A stretch of 64,000 bases of DNA from Flavobacteriaceae bacterium UBA3611 (GCA_002375495.1 DFLU01000005.1:118315-182314); one strand, 5' to 3'. Shown: positions 53,192-62,662, numbered from the stretch's first letter. Numbers and translations: made by a program. Notes: generated by a model not told the origin, from the sequence alone.

Positions 53192-55024
53192 ATGTTTAAT
53201 GACCTTACACAAAATGATGTAATTAATTCATTAAATGAATTGATTAAACAAGGAAGTATTAATGATACTCAATATGCTGTTTGGTGGAAAGAGAAACTTG
53301 TCTCACCTGCCCGTGTAATTACTACGCATTACGATCTTCAGGGAACTACAATTAATAGAAAATCAATAAATACTGACCAAGCACAATCAAGATTACTTGA
53401 GCTAGGATTTCCAATTGTGGAATCAAATATTCAAGATAATTTCTTTTCAGAAAAAGAATTAAAGTCATTTCAAATACTATTAGCACGAAAAGACTATGAT
53501 TCTACAAACGCAGTTGATATTAATATCGGCTCTTTTTTAAGAGAGACTGTTTGGAGTAAGACACAACTGTGGGCAGAGAAATTGGAGCAATTAGGATGGA
53601 AATTAGTTAGTAAAAGAAAAGGTTGGAATACTAGGCACCAAAAGAAAGGGTTTCAAACCTACAAACAATATGCTTGGTGTAGCTTAAAGCCTGAAGACGG
53701 AGAGAATAATCTATTATTGTTTACTGTTGGAGTTGGAAGCACTGGAAGTCTAGAGTATAAAATGGATATCCAATGGAATGATAAATCTTTTACCCAAAGC
53801 CAAAAAGACTTATTTTTTAATTTAAGGGAAGAACATAAAGCCAGTTTTCAAGTTATTGAAAAAAGTGATGTATCTAAACACTCTTGGAGATCTTTAATAG
53901 ACAAATCCGATAAGTTTTTTACGAGTCATTTATCAACGTACACAGAAATATATTATGCACTTTGGCCTGAAAGAAGGCTAATGCGCTTAGTTTATAATGA
54001 TAATAATTGGCAGTCTCCAATAGAGCGTTATTGGAATCCTAAATGGCAAGGAAGAACAGATAAGGCACATCATGATCAATATGGTTTTGGTTTTGAGGAA
54101 TGGCTTTTTAACCCTAGATATTTGATTAACGGTTTTCAGTATGGTTATGTTAGGGGTATTGATACAATGCCAGAAAATTCCAGCTTTATAAATGAGTTAT
54201 ACCTATATACATTAGACCATAAAACAAATAAAAAGTTTTTAGTAGCAAAGCTTAAAAATGTTAAGATTCTTCGAAATGAAGAAGATATTGGGGAAGATGT
54301 TTTGGATGTTTTTGAATCTGGTAGAGATGAAATGCTTTTGGAGTTAGAAAAGGTTAAGGCAGATACAAAATTGTTAAGAAATATGCCTTTGAAACCCAAC
54401 CTTTCTTTTGATTTAAACGATGTCCTAAATTATGAAGATTCTGTATTATTACCAGATGACTTTCTTAAAATTCATAGATTCATTCCCAATAAGGTAGAAG
54501 GAAACTTAGCTAATATTGTAGGTGAGATTGACGAATCATTTAAAAATCCTAAATTAAATTTCAATGAAGGTAACGGTACAGGTTCAAATTCTTATTCACA
54601 AAATGTTTCAGGAGGAAAAAGAAATGTCAATCGAACACACTCCGATATAACTAATGACCTTCATCGCTTTCTTTTAGCGTCTAGTGAATACAAAGGATAT
54701 TCTATATCTACTGAAAGGACTAAAATAGGGAACAACCTTGTTGATTGTGCAGCGAAAAAAGGGGAAAAATTGCATTTATTTGAAGCTAAAACTACAAATT
54801 CATTCCTAATGAATGTTCGCTTAGCATTAGGGCAAATTATTGAATATGCGCTACTTGATAAATCAGTTGTCATTGAAAAGCTTTTAATTATTGGTCCTGC
54901 TGAACCAAATCAAAGAGATTTAGAATATTTAGATTCATTAAAAAAAATACTTGAATTGCCCTTGACGTATTGGTCATATTCATTTGAGGAAAAAATACTC
55001 AGTAAAAAATTTAAAAAACATTAA
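53192..55024 (+). CDS. Large protein with C-terminal PD-(D/E)XK nuclease-like domain
   Basis: A 610-residue protein of unknown family. The N-terminal about 90 residues (NDTQYAVWWKEKLVSPARVI, LLELGFPIVES) recall the small head domain placed before modification-dependent restriction modules. The middle (about 100-500) is novel to me and rich in Trp and Tyr. The C-terminal domain has VDCAAKKGEKLHLFEAKT (D518, E531, K533) and GQIIEYALL (Q548), a REase-like active site. A Ser/Asn-rich linker precedes it. It abuts hsdM without a gap. It may be a second, independent restriction enzyme carried inside the type I operon. Confidence 0.72.
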   Translation: MFNDLTQNDVINSLNELIKQGSINDTQYAVWWKEKLVSPARVITTHYDLQGTTINRKSINTDQAQSRLLELGFPIVESNIQDNFFSEKELKSFQILLARKDYDSTNAVDINIGSFLRETVWSKTQLWAEKLEQLGWKLVSKRKGWNTRHQKKGFQTYKQYAWCSLKPEDGENNLLLFTVGVGSTGSLEYKMDIQWNDKSFTQSQKDLFFNLREEHKASFQVIEKSDVSKHSWRSLIDKSDKFFTSHLSTYTEIYYALWPERRLMRLVYNDNNWQSPIERYWNPKWQGRTDKAHHDQYGFGFEEWLFNPRYLINGFQYGYVRGIDTMPENSSFINELYLYTLDHKTNKKFLVAKLKNVKILRNEEDIGEDVLDVFESGRDEMLLELEKVKADTKLLRNMPLKPNLSFDLNDVLNYEDSVLLPDDFLKIHRFIPNKVEGNLANIVGEIDESFKNPKLNFNEGNGTGSNSYSQNVSGGKRNVNRTHSDITNDLHRFLLASSEYKGYSISTERTKIGNNLVDCAAKKGEKLHLFEAKTTNSFLMNVRLALGQIIEYALLDKSVVIEKLLIIGPAEPNQRDLEYLDSLKKILELPLTYWSYSFEEKILSKKFKKH

Positions 55025-56545
55025 ATGACAGATTCAACCATCATATCAAAAATCTGGAACCTCGCTAACGTACTACGTGACGACGGCGTGGGTTACGGAG
55101 ATTATTTAGAACAAATCACCTATTTGCTCTTCTTAAAAATGGCAGATGAACTTAACAAACCACCTTATAATAAAGGCTTGGCCTTTCCGAAACTAAAAGA
55201 TGTTGAGGGCAACGAGGTTGCGGATGCTGAAATAGCCAATTGGGAAACCTTATCTAGCAAACGTGGAGCTGAATTAGAATCTTTTTATAGTCAGTTATTA
55301 CGTACACTTTCCACAGAAAAAGGAACACTTGGCCAGATTTTTACCAAAAGTCAAAACAAAATACAAGACCCATCCAAATTATTGAAAGTCATCAATCTCA
55401 TCGACAAAGAAGATTGGTCATTGATGGGCGCAGATATAAAAGGAAAGATCTATGAAGGTCTCTTAGAAAAGAATGCAGAAGACACTAAAAGTGGCGCCGG
55501 ACAATACTTTACTCCAAGAGCCTTAATTAAAACGATGGTGGCCTGCGTACAACCCAAACCCATGAAAACCGTTGTAGACCCCGCCTGTGGTACAGGAGGT
55601 TTCTTTTTAGCAGCCTACGATTGGATAGTAGACAATAATAAGCTAGACAGAGAAGAAAAGGAATTTTTAAAAAATAAAACATTTTTTGGAAATGAAATAG
55701 TTGCGAACACGCGCAGAATGTGCTTAATGAATATGTATTTGCACAATATTGGAGAAATAGATGGAGAATCGTTTATAAATCCAAACGATGCCTTAATTGC
55801 AGACGATGGTGAACGCTATGATTATGTATTGGCGAATCCGCCATTCGGTAAAAAAAGCAGCATGACGTTTACCAATGAGCAAGGTGAGATCGTAAAGGAA
55901 GATTTAAGTTATAACCGTCAAGACTTTTGGGAAACTACTTCTAACAAGCAGCTAAACTTTTTACAGCATATAAAAACCCAATTAAAAATTAATGGAGAAG
56001 CAGCAGTGGTGCTTCCCGACAATGTACTGTTTGAAGGTGGAGCTGGTGAAGAAGTAAGGAAACAATTAATGAAAACAACCGATTTGCATACTATTCTAAG
56101 GTTGCCCACAGGTATATTTTACGCCCAAGGGGTAAAAGCGAATGTCCTATTTTTTACCAATAAACCAGCAAGCAAAGAGGCTTGGACGAAGGATATTTGG
56201 TTTTATGACTATAGAACAAACGTACACCATACTCCCAAGAAAAATCCGATGCGCCAAGAACATTTAAAAGAGTTCGAGGAATTATACAATGGAAGCAATA
56301 TTAGCAAACGCAAAGAAACGTGGAGCGAAGACAATGAAGAAGGCAGATGGCGCAAATATAATTACGACGAAATTATTGCACGAGATAAAACAAGCCTAGA
56401 CATCTTTTGGTTGCGGGATAAAAGTTTAACCGACTTGGATAACCTTCCAGACCCAGATATTCTAGCTACTGAAATTGTTGAGAATTTGGAGGCTGGATTG
56501 GCTAGTTTTCAAGAAATTATTGACGTATTAGAAGATGGAAAGTAA
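55025..56545 (+). CDS. hsdM: Type I restriction-modification methyltransferase subunit M
   Basis: A 506-residue N6-adenine DNA methyltransferase. The N-terminal helical HsdM domain has GVGYGDYLEQITYLLFLKMADE. Motif I is VDPACGTGG (about 184-192), motif IV is NPPF (271-274), and the family marker SGAGQYFTPRALI is present. It modifies the host site and forms M2S with hsdS, yet the gene is separated from hsdS by two nuclease-like genes. The start ATG follows the preceding stop directly, and the 3' end overlaps the next gene by 11 bp. Confidence 0.95.
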   Translation: MTDSTIISKIWNLANVLRDDGVGYGDYLEQITYLLFLKMADELNKPPYNKGLAFPKLKDVEGNEVADAEIANWETLSSKRGAELESFYSQLLRTLSTEKGTLGQIFTKSQNKIQDPSKLLKVINLIDKEDWSLMGADIKGKIYEGLLEKNAEDTKSGAGQYFTPRALIKTMVACVQPKPMKTVVDPACGTGGFFLAAYDWIVDNNKLDREEKEFLKNKTFFGNEIVANTRRMCLMNMYLHNIGEIDGESFINPNDALIADDGERYDYVLANPPFGKKSSMTFTNEQGEIVKEDLSYNRQDFWETTSNKQLNFLQHIKTQLKINGEAAVVLPDNVLFEGGAGEEVRKQLMKTTDLHTILRLPTGIFYAQGVKANVLFFTNKPASKEAWTKDIWFYDYRTNVHHTPKKNPMRQEHLKEFEELYNGSNISKRKETWSEDNEEGRWRKYNYDEIIARDKTSLDIFWLRDKSLTDLDNLPDPDILATEIVENLEAGLASFQEIIDVLEDGK

Positions 56546-57776
56546 TATTAGTATAGAAAAAACCATTGTTTTATTACAAAGTGTTGAGGGTATTGTAAAA
56601 ACTCATGAAAAGGACGCGATAGAACGTGGAGAGGATTTTAATCTCTTTACGGTTATGGGAATGGAGCATAACGAAACATTCACTCATTCTGCAATTATTG
56701 CTGCGCTATTACAACCGAAGGGAAATCATTATATGGGGTTTCAGTTTTTGGAATTATTTCTTAAACAATTAGGCTATAAACACGAAGGCGAGGACTTAAA
56801 GCACACAAAGGTCTATAAAGAATTTCATATAGGTAAGATTGATGACACTTACGATACAGGAGGATTTATTGATATTCTTATTCAATTTAGTTCAGGAAAA
56901 ACCCTGGCGATTGAAAATAAGATATATGCTGGTGACCAACCTAAACAATTACATCGCTACTTCAATTACAATAAAGAAAATACATATGTGTATTACCTTA
57001 CTCTTTTTGGCACAGAACCATCAAAAAATAGTAGTCAGGATTTGGAAGAAGGTAAGCACTATGATTTAATCGCTTACAACCGGCAGATTTTAGATTGGTT
57101 AGAGGCGTGTTATGACATTTGCAAAAAGGACAGTACCGTAAAAACCTCCTTGCAACAATATATTATACTGGTAAAAAAACTAACGAATACTTTAGAGAAC
57201 AGATTGGAAATGGAATTAAGAGAAGCAATTATAGGTAATTTAAAGGAAGCGAAATATATAAGTAATAACTATCAATCTATTGTTTTTAATATTCGAGAAC
57301 AGTTCAGACAAGCAATCTTACATGAAGTACGCAATCGTCTAGATTCAGAAATTTATGCAGTTACAGAAGGTAACACTCCAGATTATCACTATTCGCAAAT
57401 ATGGGTTCATTTGAAAAAAACACACACCATCCCCATACATTTCGGTATTGAGTCTTTTAGTGGTAAGGGAAATAATGATGGATGCCTATTTGTAGGGATT
57501 TTAGATCACACAAAAAAGTACAGTGACATTAACCTAATCAGTAGCGATAGGAATTATAACAATTGGTGGCCTGTAATACGTAATTTAACTACTCCCGAAG
57601 GAAATAGATTGCATTTAGGAAGTGATGCGTTGTTGGAGAAATTGGCAGCTGAAAAATTGGAAACATTTAAGCAATTTGTTGAGAAAACAGTTTCTGATAT
57701 TGTTGAATTTATTGGGGTATATACTACACAAATGATTAAAATACATGAAGTAGAACTAAAATTAACAAATACCTAA
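56535..57776 (+). CDS. PD-(D/E)XK nuclease superfamily protein (PDDEXK_4 type)
   Basis: A 413-residue protein. The N-terminal half carries the PDDEXK_4 pattern: MEHNETFTHSAIIAALLQP, then GGFIDILIQFSSGKTLAIENKIYAGDQ (D113, E127, K129) and QLHRYFNYN. The C-terminal half (about 230-413) is a separate domain with FGIESFSGKGNNDGCLFVGI and no visible known motif. Proteins of this kind are frequent in defence regions. It overlaps hsdM by 11 bp, indicating coupled translation. Confidence 0.85.
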   Translation: MESNISIEKTIVLLQSVEGIVKTHEKDAIERGEDFNLFTVMGMEHNETFTHSAIIAALLQPKGNHYMGFQFLELFLKQLGYKHEGEDLKHTKVYKEFHIGKIDDTYDTGGFIDILIQFSSGKTLAIENKIYAGDQPKQLHRYFNYNKENTYVYYLTLFGTEPSKNSSQDLEEGKHYDLIAYNRQILDWLEACYDICKKDSTVKTSLQQYIILVKKLTNTLENRLEMELREAIIGNLKEAKYISNNYQSIVFNIREQFRQAILHEVRNRLDSEIYAVTEGNTPDYHYSQIWVHLKKTHTIPIHFGIESFSGKGNNDGCLFVGILDHTKKYSDINLISSDRNYNNWWPVIRNLTTPEGNRLHLGSDALLEKLAAEKLETFKQFVEKTVSDIVEFIGVYTTQMIKIHEVELKLTNT

Positions 57777-57781
57777 CTAAT

Positions 57782-58081
57782 ATGATAGCAAGAGTAAGGC
57801 AAGACGGTAATTATTTAGAAACATATGATTCCAAAGGAAAACGTATTAAAAGAGCCTATTGTAAAAACAGCTTTTTGGGAAATTCAAGTGAGATTGTTAT
57901 TGTACAAGATGGAAATTATATAGAGGTGTTTGATGAGAACCTGAAACGTATTTCTAGATCTTATATAAAAATAGATGGATTTTTAGGGGCTTCTGGTGAT
58001 AGTTTCTCTGTACAAGATGGGAATTATGCCGAAACTTACGATAAAAAAGGAAAACGAATTAGTAGAAATTATTCAAAATAA
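57782..58081 (+). CDS. Small protein with three QDGNY repeats
   Basis: A 99-residue protein made almost entirely of three about 20-residue repeats: RQDGNYLETYDSKGKRIKR, VQDGNYIEVFDENLKRISR and VQDGNYAETYDKKGKRISR, with two SFLGxSSE/GFLGASGD-type links. The pattern predicts a three-bladed or three-hairpin beta repeat. There is no signal peptide. It lies 5 bp after the PDDEXK_4 gene and directly before the KAP gene. It could be an adaptor that binds the NTPase or a phage component, but that is conjecture. Confidence 0.75.
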   Translation: MIARVRQDGNYLETYDSKGKRIKRAYCKNSFLGNSSEIVIVQDGNYIEVFDENLKRISRSYIKIDGFLGASGDSFSVQDGNYAETYDKKGKRISRNYSK

Positions 58082-60025
58082 ATGAGCACATCAAGCATAA
58101 TAGACGTCCCTAAAAAAGCAGCTGACAAGGATCAATTAGGTATAGATGCCTATAAAAATGGTCTTACAGGTTTTATAAATACAGCACAAACACCTCTAAC
58201 GATTGCCATACAAGGAGAATGGGGAAGTGGTAAAACCTCATTGATGAATGCGATAAAGCACGATTTATGTAAAGACCAACAAGGATTTTATGGTATTTGG
58301 ATAAATACTTGGGAATATTCATTGCTTACAGATGAATACACTACAATGACTAATATTATTCAAGGAATAATATCTTCTGTTATAGTAGTCTTAGAAAAAG
58401 AGAAAAACCAAAATCTAGAGGCGTTAAAGAAAAAAGCAGTTGGTTTTTTTAAAGCAGCAGCAAAAAGTGCAGCAAAAATAGGCGCCAATGCAGCTACAGC
58501 AGGTATCGCTGGTGATGCAACCGATGCCTTTTTTGAGACCTCAGATAAACAATCTTCTTTACGCGAGTTACATACCGAACTACAAAATCAAATAAACCTT
58601 AGCATAGGAAATAAGGAGAATGCAAAGGGTTTTTTATTTTTTATAGATGATTTAGATAGAATAAACCCACCTGTTGCTGTCCAGATATTAGAATTGCTTA
58701 AAAATATTTTTGACCTAGAAAATTGCATATTTATACTAGCCATAGATTATGAAATTGTTGTCAAAGGATTAGAGCCAAAGTTTGGAAAGAAAACTTCTGA
58801 AAACGAACGGGAATTTCGTTCGTTTTTCGAAAAAATCATTCAGTTGCCTTTTACAATGCCGATTGGTCAATATCGGGTAAATGATCTAGTTATAGATAAC
58901 CTTAAACAACTTGAATATTTTAATGAAGGTGAACTCACTTCAGATGTTTCAGATTTGATTGTAGAAATAAGTAATCTCACGGTAGGTTCTAATCCAAGAG
59001 CAATCAAACGCTTATTAAATAGTATATCTTTAGTACGTAGTATTATGCTAGCTGTAGAGTCTGAAGTTAAACCAACAGCCTTCGAGCAGCTTATTAATAT
59101 TGGAGTTTTTAGCATTCAAATTGCATATCCATTAATATTTCGCGTGCTGGAACACTATCCAGATTTTACCGCCTGGAACGATGAGGTGATAGAAACCTTT
59201 AAGCTTAAGCCATTAGACCCCGCTTTAAAAGAGAAATTAGCACAAAGCGAATATTTTGATGATGAATGGGAACAAATATTATATCAGCTATGTCAGCGTG
59301 AGAGTTTTTTAAGTAATCGCGCAATGCAAATTTCTAGGCTATTTAATACGTTAAAAAATCGTATCGAAAGTAATGCAACCAATTCTTCAGACGAATCACA
59401 AGATGTCTCGGTACACGATGTTATGACCAATGCTATTCAAATAGCATCGGTAACAAGTTATGACACCATCACCGAAGAACCAAAGGTAAAAGAGATCCAT
59501 AAGTCAGGATTTTTAAAGGGATTAAGAAGTAGAATAAAAAATAAATTTATAAAACAAGCTAAAGCAGAAGGTATAAAGATTCTCTATCAGCAAAAGGCAG
59601 TGAGATCCAATTTAACGTTTTTAATTGATAAAGGAAAACATAAGTACCGATTTGATATTTCAATTCACACAGACGCAAAAGAATACAGACTACAAGCACG
59701 TTATGAATGTTGGTATTATATGAAGGCAAAACATTCCGATTTTTTCAAAAACCTAGAAGAACCTGAAGCGAAAGAGATAAAGGCCAAGGAGCGTTACGAA
59801 GCTATGCTATCAAAAATGGAAAGCCTTTCCAAGGAACTTCCTGAAAATTACTACCTAAACAAATATGAATTAACAAATGATCACCATAACACCATAGTCG
59901 TAACTATGAACGCTAAAATGACTAATGCTTGGGGGTTTTTAAAAGATGAACAAGAAATGGAAAGTTACGTGAATAGGCTGATAGAATTTTTGAAAACCGT
60001 GGAAAACATTGAAATTATTAATTGA
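58082..60025 (+). CDS. KAP-family P-loop NTPase
   Basis: A 647-residue STAND-like NTPase of the KAP group. Walker A is GEWGSGKT (G45-T52) and Walker B is FLFFIDDLDR (D189, D190, D192). KAP NTPases usually have membrane helices inserted between these motifs. Here the insert has an Ala/Gly-rich weakly hydrophobic stretch (about 121-145), perhaps one membrane association. A sensor-like NPRAIKRLLNSI and a helical C-terminal region (about 400-647) follow. KAP proteins take part in exclusion of mobile elements and phage defence. It is the last gene of the operon. Confidence 0.87.
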   Translation: MSTSSIIDVPKKAADKDQLGIDAYKNGLTGFINTAQTPLTIAIQGEWGSGKTSLMNAIKHDLCKDQQGFYGIWINTWEYSLLTDEYTTMTNIIQGIISSVIVVLEKEKNQNLEALKKKAVGFFKAAAKSAAKIGANAATAGIAGDATDAFFETSDKQSSLRELHTELQNQINLSIGNKENAKGFLFFIDDLDRINPPVAVQILELLKNIFDLENCIFILAIDYEIVVKGLEPKFGKKTSENEREFRSFFEKIIQLPFTMPIGQYRVNDLVIDNLKQLEYFNEGELTSDVSDLIVEISNLTVGSNPRAIKRLLNSISLVRSIMLAVESEVKPTAFEQLINIGVFSIQIAYPLIFRVLEHYPDFTAWNDEVIETFKLKPLDPALKEKLAQSEYFDDEWEQILYQLCQRESFLSNRAMQISRLFNTLKNRIESNATNSSDESQDVSVHDVMTNAIQIASVTSYDTITEEPKVKEIHKSGFLKGLRSRIKNKFIKQAKAEGIKILYQQKAVRSNLTFLIDKGKHKYRFDISIHTDAKEYRLQARYECWYYMKAKHSDFFKNLEEPEAKEIKAKERYEAMLSKMESLSKELPENYYLNKYELTNDHHNTIVVTMNAKMTNAWGFLKDEQEMESYVNRLIEFLKTVENIEIIN

Positions 60026-60333
60026 GCAATTTGACTGTTAAGGCATTGTCAAGGTTATTAAATTAACTTTAAAAACCGTCCTCAAAATAAACGCATCTGC
60101 CTCGGCTCGTGACAATAATTTTTCTTTTGGTGGCGGTTGTAACGGTAGGTTTCATCATTTCCAACAACGCCTGTTGCTCCTCCAGTGGAAGAGCCTGTAC
60201 GATGCTAAAAAAATATTGGAGTTCATGATTGCAGTAGAATTGACCGAAATATGTGAAAATTGCAAGAGACAGTCCACAATATTTTTTAAGTATTCCTTAG
60301 CTTTCTTTACTATAACGATTTGTAACTTTAGGG
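60026..60333. other. Gap after the defence operon, with a possible gene remnant
   Basis: About 300 bp without a convincing complete gene. Two open frames with ATG (leftward and rightward, near 60155-60392) have unlikely composition. The best coding signal is the minus-strand fragment listed next. Confidence 0.5.
60069..60230 (-). pseudogene. Remnant of a small protein gene
   Basis: A minus-strand frame without a start codon reads ELQYFFSIVQALPLEEQQA, then LLEMMKPTVTTATKRKIIV, and ends at TAA. The amphipathic LPLEEQQALLEMM pattern looks like the C-terminal half of a real small helical protein such as an antitoxin. No family can be named. A stop closes the frame further upstream near 60300. 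Confidence 0.35.
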
Positions 60334-60780
60334 ATGCTATTAACACTCTTCCTTGCTTGGATTGCCGCTACCACCTGCATGACAGGGTTTAGCTATTTGT
60401 TTTCAACAATCTTGAATGAAAATTTCAAGGAACCTATCTTACTTACCGACCTTTTAGATAAGGTTTTTCATGTCGAACTTCCCGTATGGGTGGGGTGGCT
60501 CGCACATTATCTGACTGGAATCTTATTCCTAGTATTGTTAATAGCGGCCTATTCACTTACGAATGTTGCCATCTCTGTGCTGTGGGGTATTATTTTTGGA
60601 GCAATTTTAGGAGGGATAGGCATTGTGATGTGGAAAGTACTTTACAAAGCAGCTAATACCGATCCGCCAACCCATACCCGGCTGTTTCACCTGCAACTTA
60701 TCATCGCACATATTTTCTTTGGTATGGCAGCGATAGGTGTAGAACGGTGCTACGATGCCTATTTAAAAATGTGGTTGTAA
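60334..60780 (+). CDS. Hypothetical membrane protein, four helices
   Basis: A 148-residue inner-membrane protein with four hydrophobic helices (about 3-24, 52-72, 79-103, 119-140). WVGWLAHYLTGILF and THTRLFHLQLIIAHIFFGMAA recall small four-helix proteins with a conserved His in helices 2 and 4, possibly haem- or metal-related. The family is not certain. It is convergent with the membrane protein gene at 60784, with 3 bp between stops. Confidence 0.72.
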   Translation: MLLTLFLAWIAATTCMTGFSYLFSTILNENFKEPILLTDLLDKVFHVELPVWVGWLAHYLTGILFLVLLIAAYSLTNVAISVLWGIIFGAILGGIGIVMWKVLYKAANTDPPTHTRLFHLQLIIAHIFFGMAAIGVERCYDAYLKMWL

Positions 60781-60783
60781 AAA

Positions 60784-61365
60784 TTAATCGGATGATGATT
60801 CTTGTTCTTCTTTTTCTTTTTCCTCTATTTCCTCATCTGAAATCAAATAGTGGTCTTTCCCCAATCCCACAATATTGATAATATTGGTGACCGTGGTATA
60901 GAGCATCAATATGACCGTGATCATCATCCCACTGAGGATAGAAGACGAAATCAACGTAGCCCAATAAATAGCGTCGAACCAAGTAGTAGGCACATTTTCC
61001 GCTTCGGTTATAGGGATATTGAATAACTGGAATAAAATCAACGCGCCGACAAACAGAAACGTATCAAACGTAGCTATATTGAGAACTTGCTTGTAATGGG
61101 CTTTCTTCAGTTTATTTTCAGTTCCCGTACTGATACCCAATAAGGTGAGCAGTAGCGCTAAAATAGTGGCTGATGCCAGGACAATGGTGTTACACAGCAT
61201 ATTGAGGCCGGGCAGGGAACTAGAAATCAATTTTTTTGCTTCATAGCCGGAAACGCTGCCCAATAGAAATACTGCCAATCCCAAGAACAGGGTGGCCACC
61301 ATCCCGCCATAGAACGCTTTTTTGTTCTTACGTACAAAATCAATAATTTTTGTTTGTGCTGCCAT
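60784..61365 (-). CDS. Hypothetical membrane protein, four helices with acidic tail
   Basis: A 193-residue inner-membrane protein with four helices (about 19-38, 57-78, 97-117, 132-160) and a strongly acidic end (SDEEIEEKEKEEQESSSD). No known domain is recognised. It is last in the leftward series after the DUF1989 gene with a gap of 12 bp, so probably cotranscribed. Confidence 0.75.
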   Translation of the reverse strand: MAAQTKIIDFVRKNKKAFYGGMVATLFLGLAVFLLGSVSGYEAKKLISSSLPGLNMLCNTIVLASATILALLLTLLGISTGTENKLKKAHYKQVLNIATFDTFLFVGALILFQLFNIPITEAENVPTTWFDAIYWATLISSSILSGMMITVILMLYTTVTNIINIVGLGKDHYLISDEEIEEKEKEEQESSSD

Positions 61366-61377
61366 GTCTTGAGTATT

Positions 61378-61956
61378 TTAAATTATTTCGTAGGCTATCG
61401 GTTTAAACGTTCCCCCGTTGCTGTCTTCTGCCGAACAGGCCGTAAGCCCCACCAACAAATCCATTTCGGCCCGAATGATCAGGTGGTCCCCGGCTTTTGA
61501 AGTTGGGGGCAACACCGATAAGTTTCCATCGCTGTCATACTGCACATTCATAAATACATTGAATGCGGTAGGGATGTCATCTGGCGCAATACCGAATGGT
61601 TCCAATGCCATTTCCAAATTCTCTTTACAGCTTGGATGGTACCCTTTATGTTCGTACATGATTTCAAAAGTTTGCTTACAACAGGGTGCGAGCAAAAAGT
61701 CATTCCTGCCATTGGTGTCAAGTTCGATATATGCAAGTTTCCGACTTCGATGGCTCCATAAATAATTATCGGCTGTAATCTGGATGCACTCTTCAAAGTC
61801 TAATGTTTTGCCAGATGATAATTTTTCCCTCTTATCTTCTGCATTAAAGAGCACCATGTCACTTACCTGTTCACCCTCGGGGTCGATTATTTTTAATTTT
61901 TGTCCTTTTTTGAGATAGAACGCGGTGCCGGATTGTGGTGGTATTATTTTACGCAT
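61378..61956 (-). CDS. DUF1989 (urea carboxylase-associated) family protein
   Basis: A 192-residue protein of the family found beside urea carboxylases. Visible marks are the opening IIPPQSGTAFYLKKGQKLKI, DPEGEQVSDMVLFN, a Cys pair in APCCKQTF, HPSCKENL, and the ending SKAGDHLIIRAEMDLLVGL. Conserved His and Cys may bind a metal. The family probably acts on small nitrogen compounds such as carboxyguanidine-type intermediates, but no urea carboxylase gene is present in the window. It lies 40 bp after the YqcI/YcgG gene. Confidence 0.85.
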   Translation of the reverse strand: MRKIIPPQSGTAFYLKKGQKLKIIDPEGEQVSDMVLFNAEDKREKLSSGKTLDFEECIQITADNYLWSHRSRKLAYIELDTNGRNDFLLAPCCKQTFEIMYEHKGYHPSCKENLEMALEPFGIAPDDIPTAFNVFMNVQYDSDGNLSVLPPTSKAGDHLIIRAEMDLLVGLTACSAEDSNGGTFKPIAYEII

Positions 61957-61996
61957 TGTTTTGTTCTTTAAATTAAGTGACGTGTAACTTAAAACA

Positions 61997-62662
61997 TTAG
62001 TGTTTACTTGTAAAAGGGCATTTCCAATCGGCTGCTACTGCCCTGCCGCTATATTGTCTTGCTTCGCTATTGGTGCCGAAATCTTCTAGCATCGGATTGA
62101 TAGATCCTTGATATGCTTTATCCCGCTTTCTAATCAGATCCCGAACCCTTTCGTATCGTCCTGCACTTCGAAGCAATTCGAACTGGCTGTGTAGATTAAA
62201 AACAATCATCGGAAAAGGTGATGACCGTGCCCATCTAGAAGAATTCGGATGCATCCCCACGATGTAAAAGGAAGTCCCCAATAAACTGAAGCTAAAGTTA
62301 GGCGATTCAGGATCCGGACTGGTAGTTGTATCCCACGCATGTGTATCGATGCTGTGTAGTGTTTGCAACAAGTTCCATAGGGAATTTTCAAATTGTTGTT
62401 CGGTTTCAATCGTGGTATCTTCAAACACAGCAATAAAAGTTTGGAATTTCATTGAATCTTCCTCAACTTCATTTACATATGTTTTTAAATCGTTCAATAG
62501 AGTATTTGGACAAAAATTATCCATATTTCCGTACGATTGAATGGTTACATTGTCATCGGCAATAACGCTCTGCGCCATGACACAGGGGTGGTCATCGAGA
62601 ATAAATTCCCGTACCAACCCTTCCACATCTTCTTTTACTTTAACTTCAACAATAGTTTTCAT
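61997..62662 (-). CDS. YqcI/YcgG family protein
   Basis: A 221-residue cytoplasmic protein. HPCVMAQSVI near the start, FQTFIAVFED, LWNLLQTLHSIDTHAWD, FSFSLLGTSFYIVGMHPNSSRWAR and PMIVFNLHSQFELLR match the YqcI/YcgG family, whose biochemical role is unknown. It overlaps the SemiSWEET gene by 4 bp. Frequent co-occurrence of this family with DUF1989 genes would support a shared pathway. Confidence 0.82.
   Translation of the reverse strand: MKTIVEVKVKEDVEGLVREFILDDHPCVMAQSVIADDNVTIQSYGNMDNFCPNTLLNDLKTYVNEVEEDSMKFQTFIAVFEDTTIETEQQFENSLWNLLQTLHSIDTHAWDTTTSPDPESPNFSFSLLGTSFYIVGMHPNSSRWARSSPFPMIVFNLHSQFELLRSAGRYERVRDLIRKRDKAYQGSINPMLEDFGTNSEARQYSGRAVAADWKCPFTSKH

Noticed and set aside
46414..60025. 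Prophage, suggested by the Gp37/Gp68 name of the DUF5131 family
   Set aside because: No capsid, tail, terminase, portal or integrase gene is present; DUF5131 also occurs in chromosomal defence loci.
60155..60392. Two short ATG frames on opposite strands
   Set aside because: Odd composition, no motif, and one overlaps the start of the four-helix membrane protein gene.
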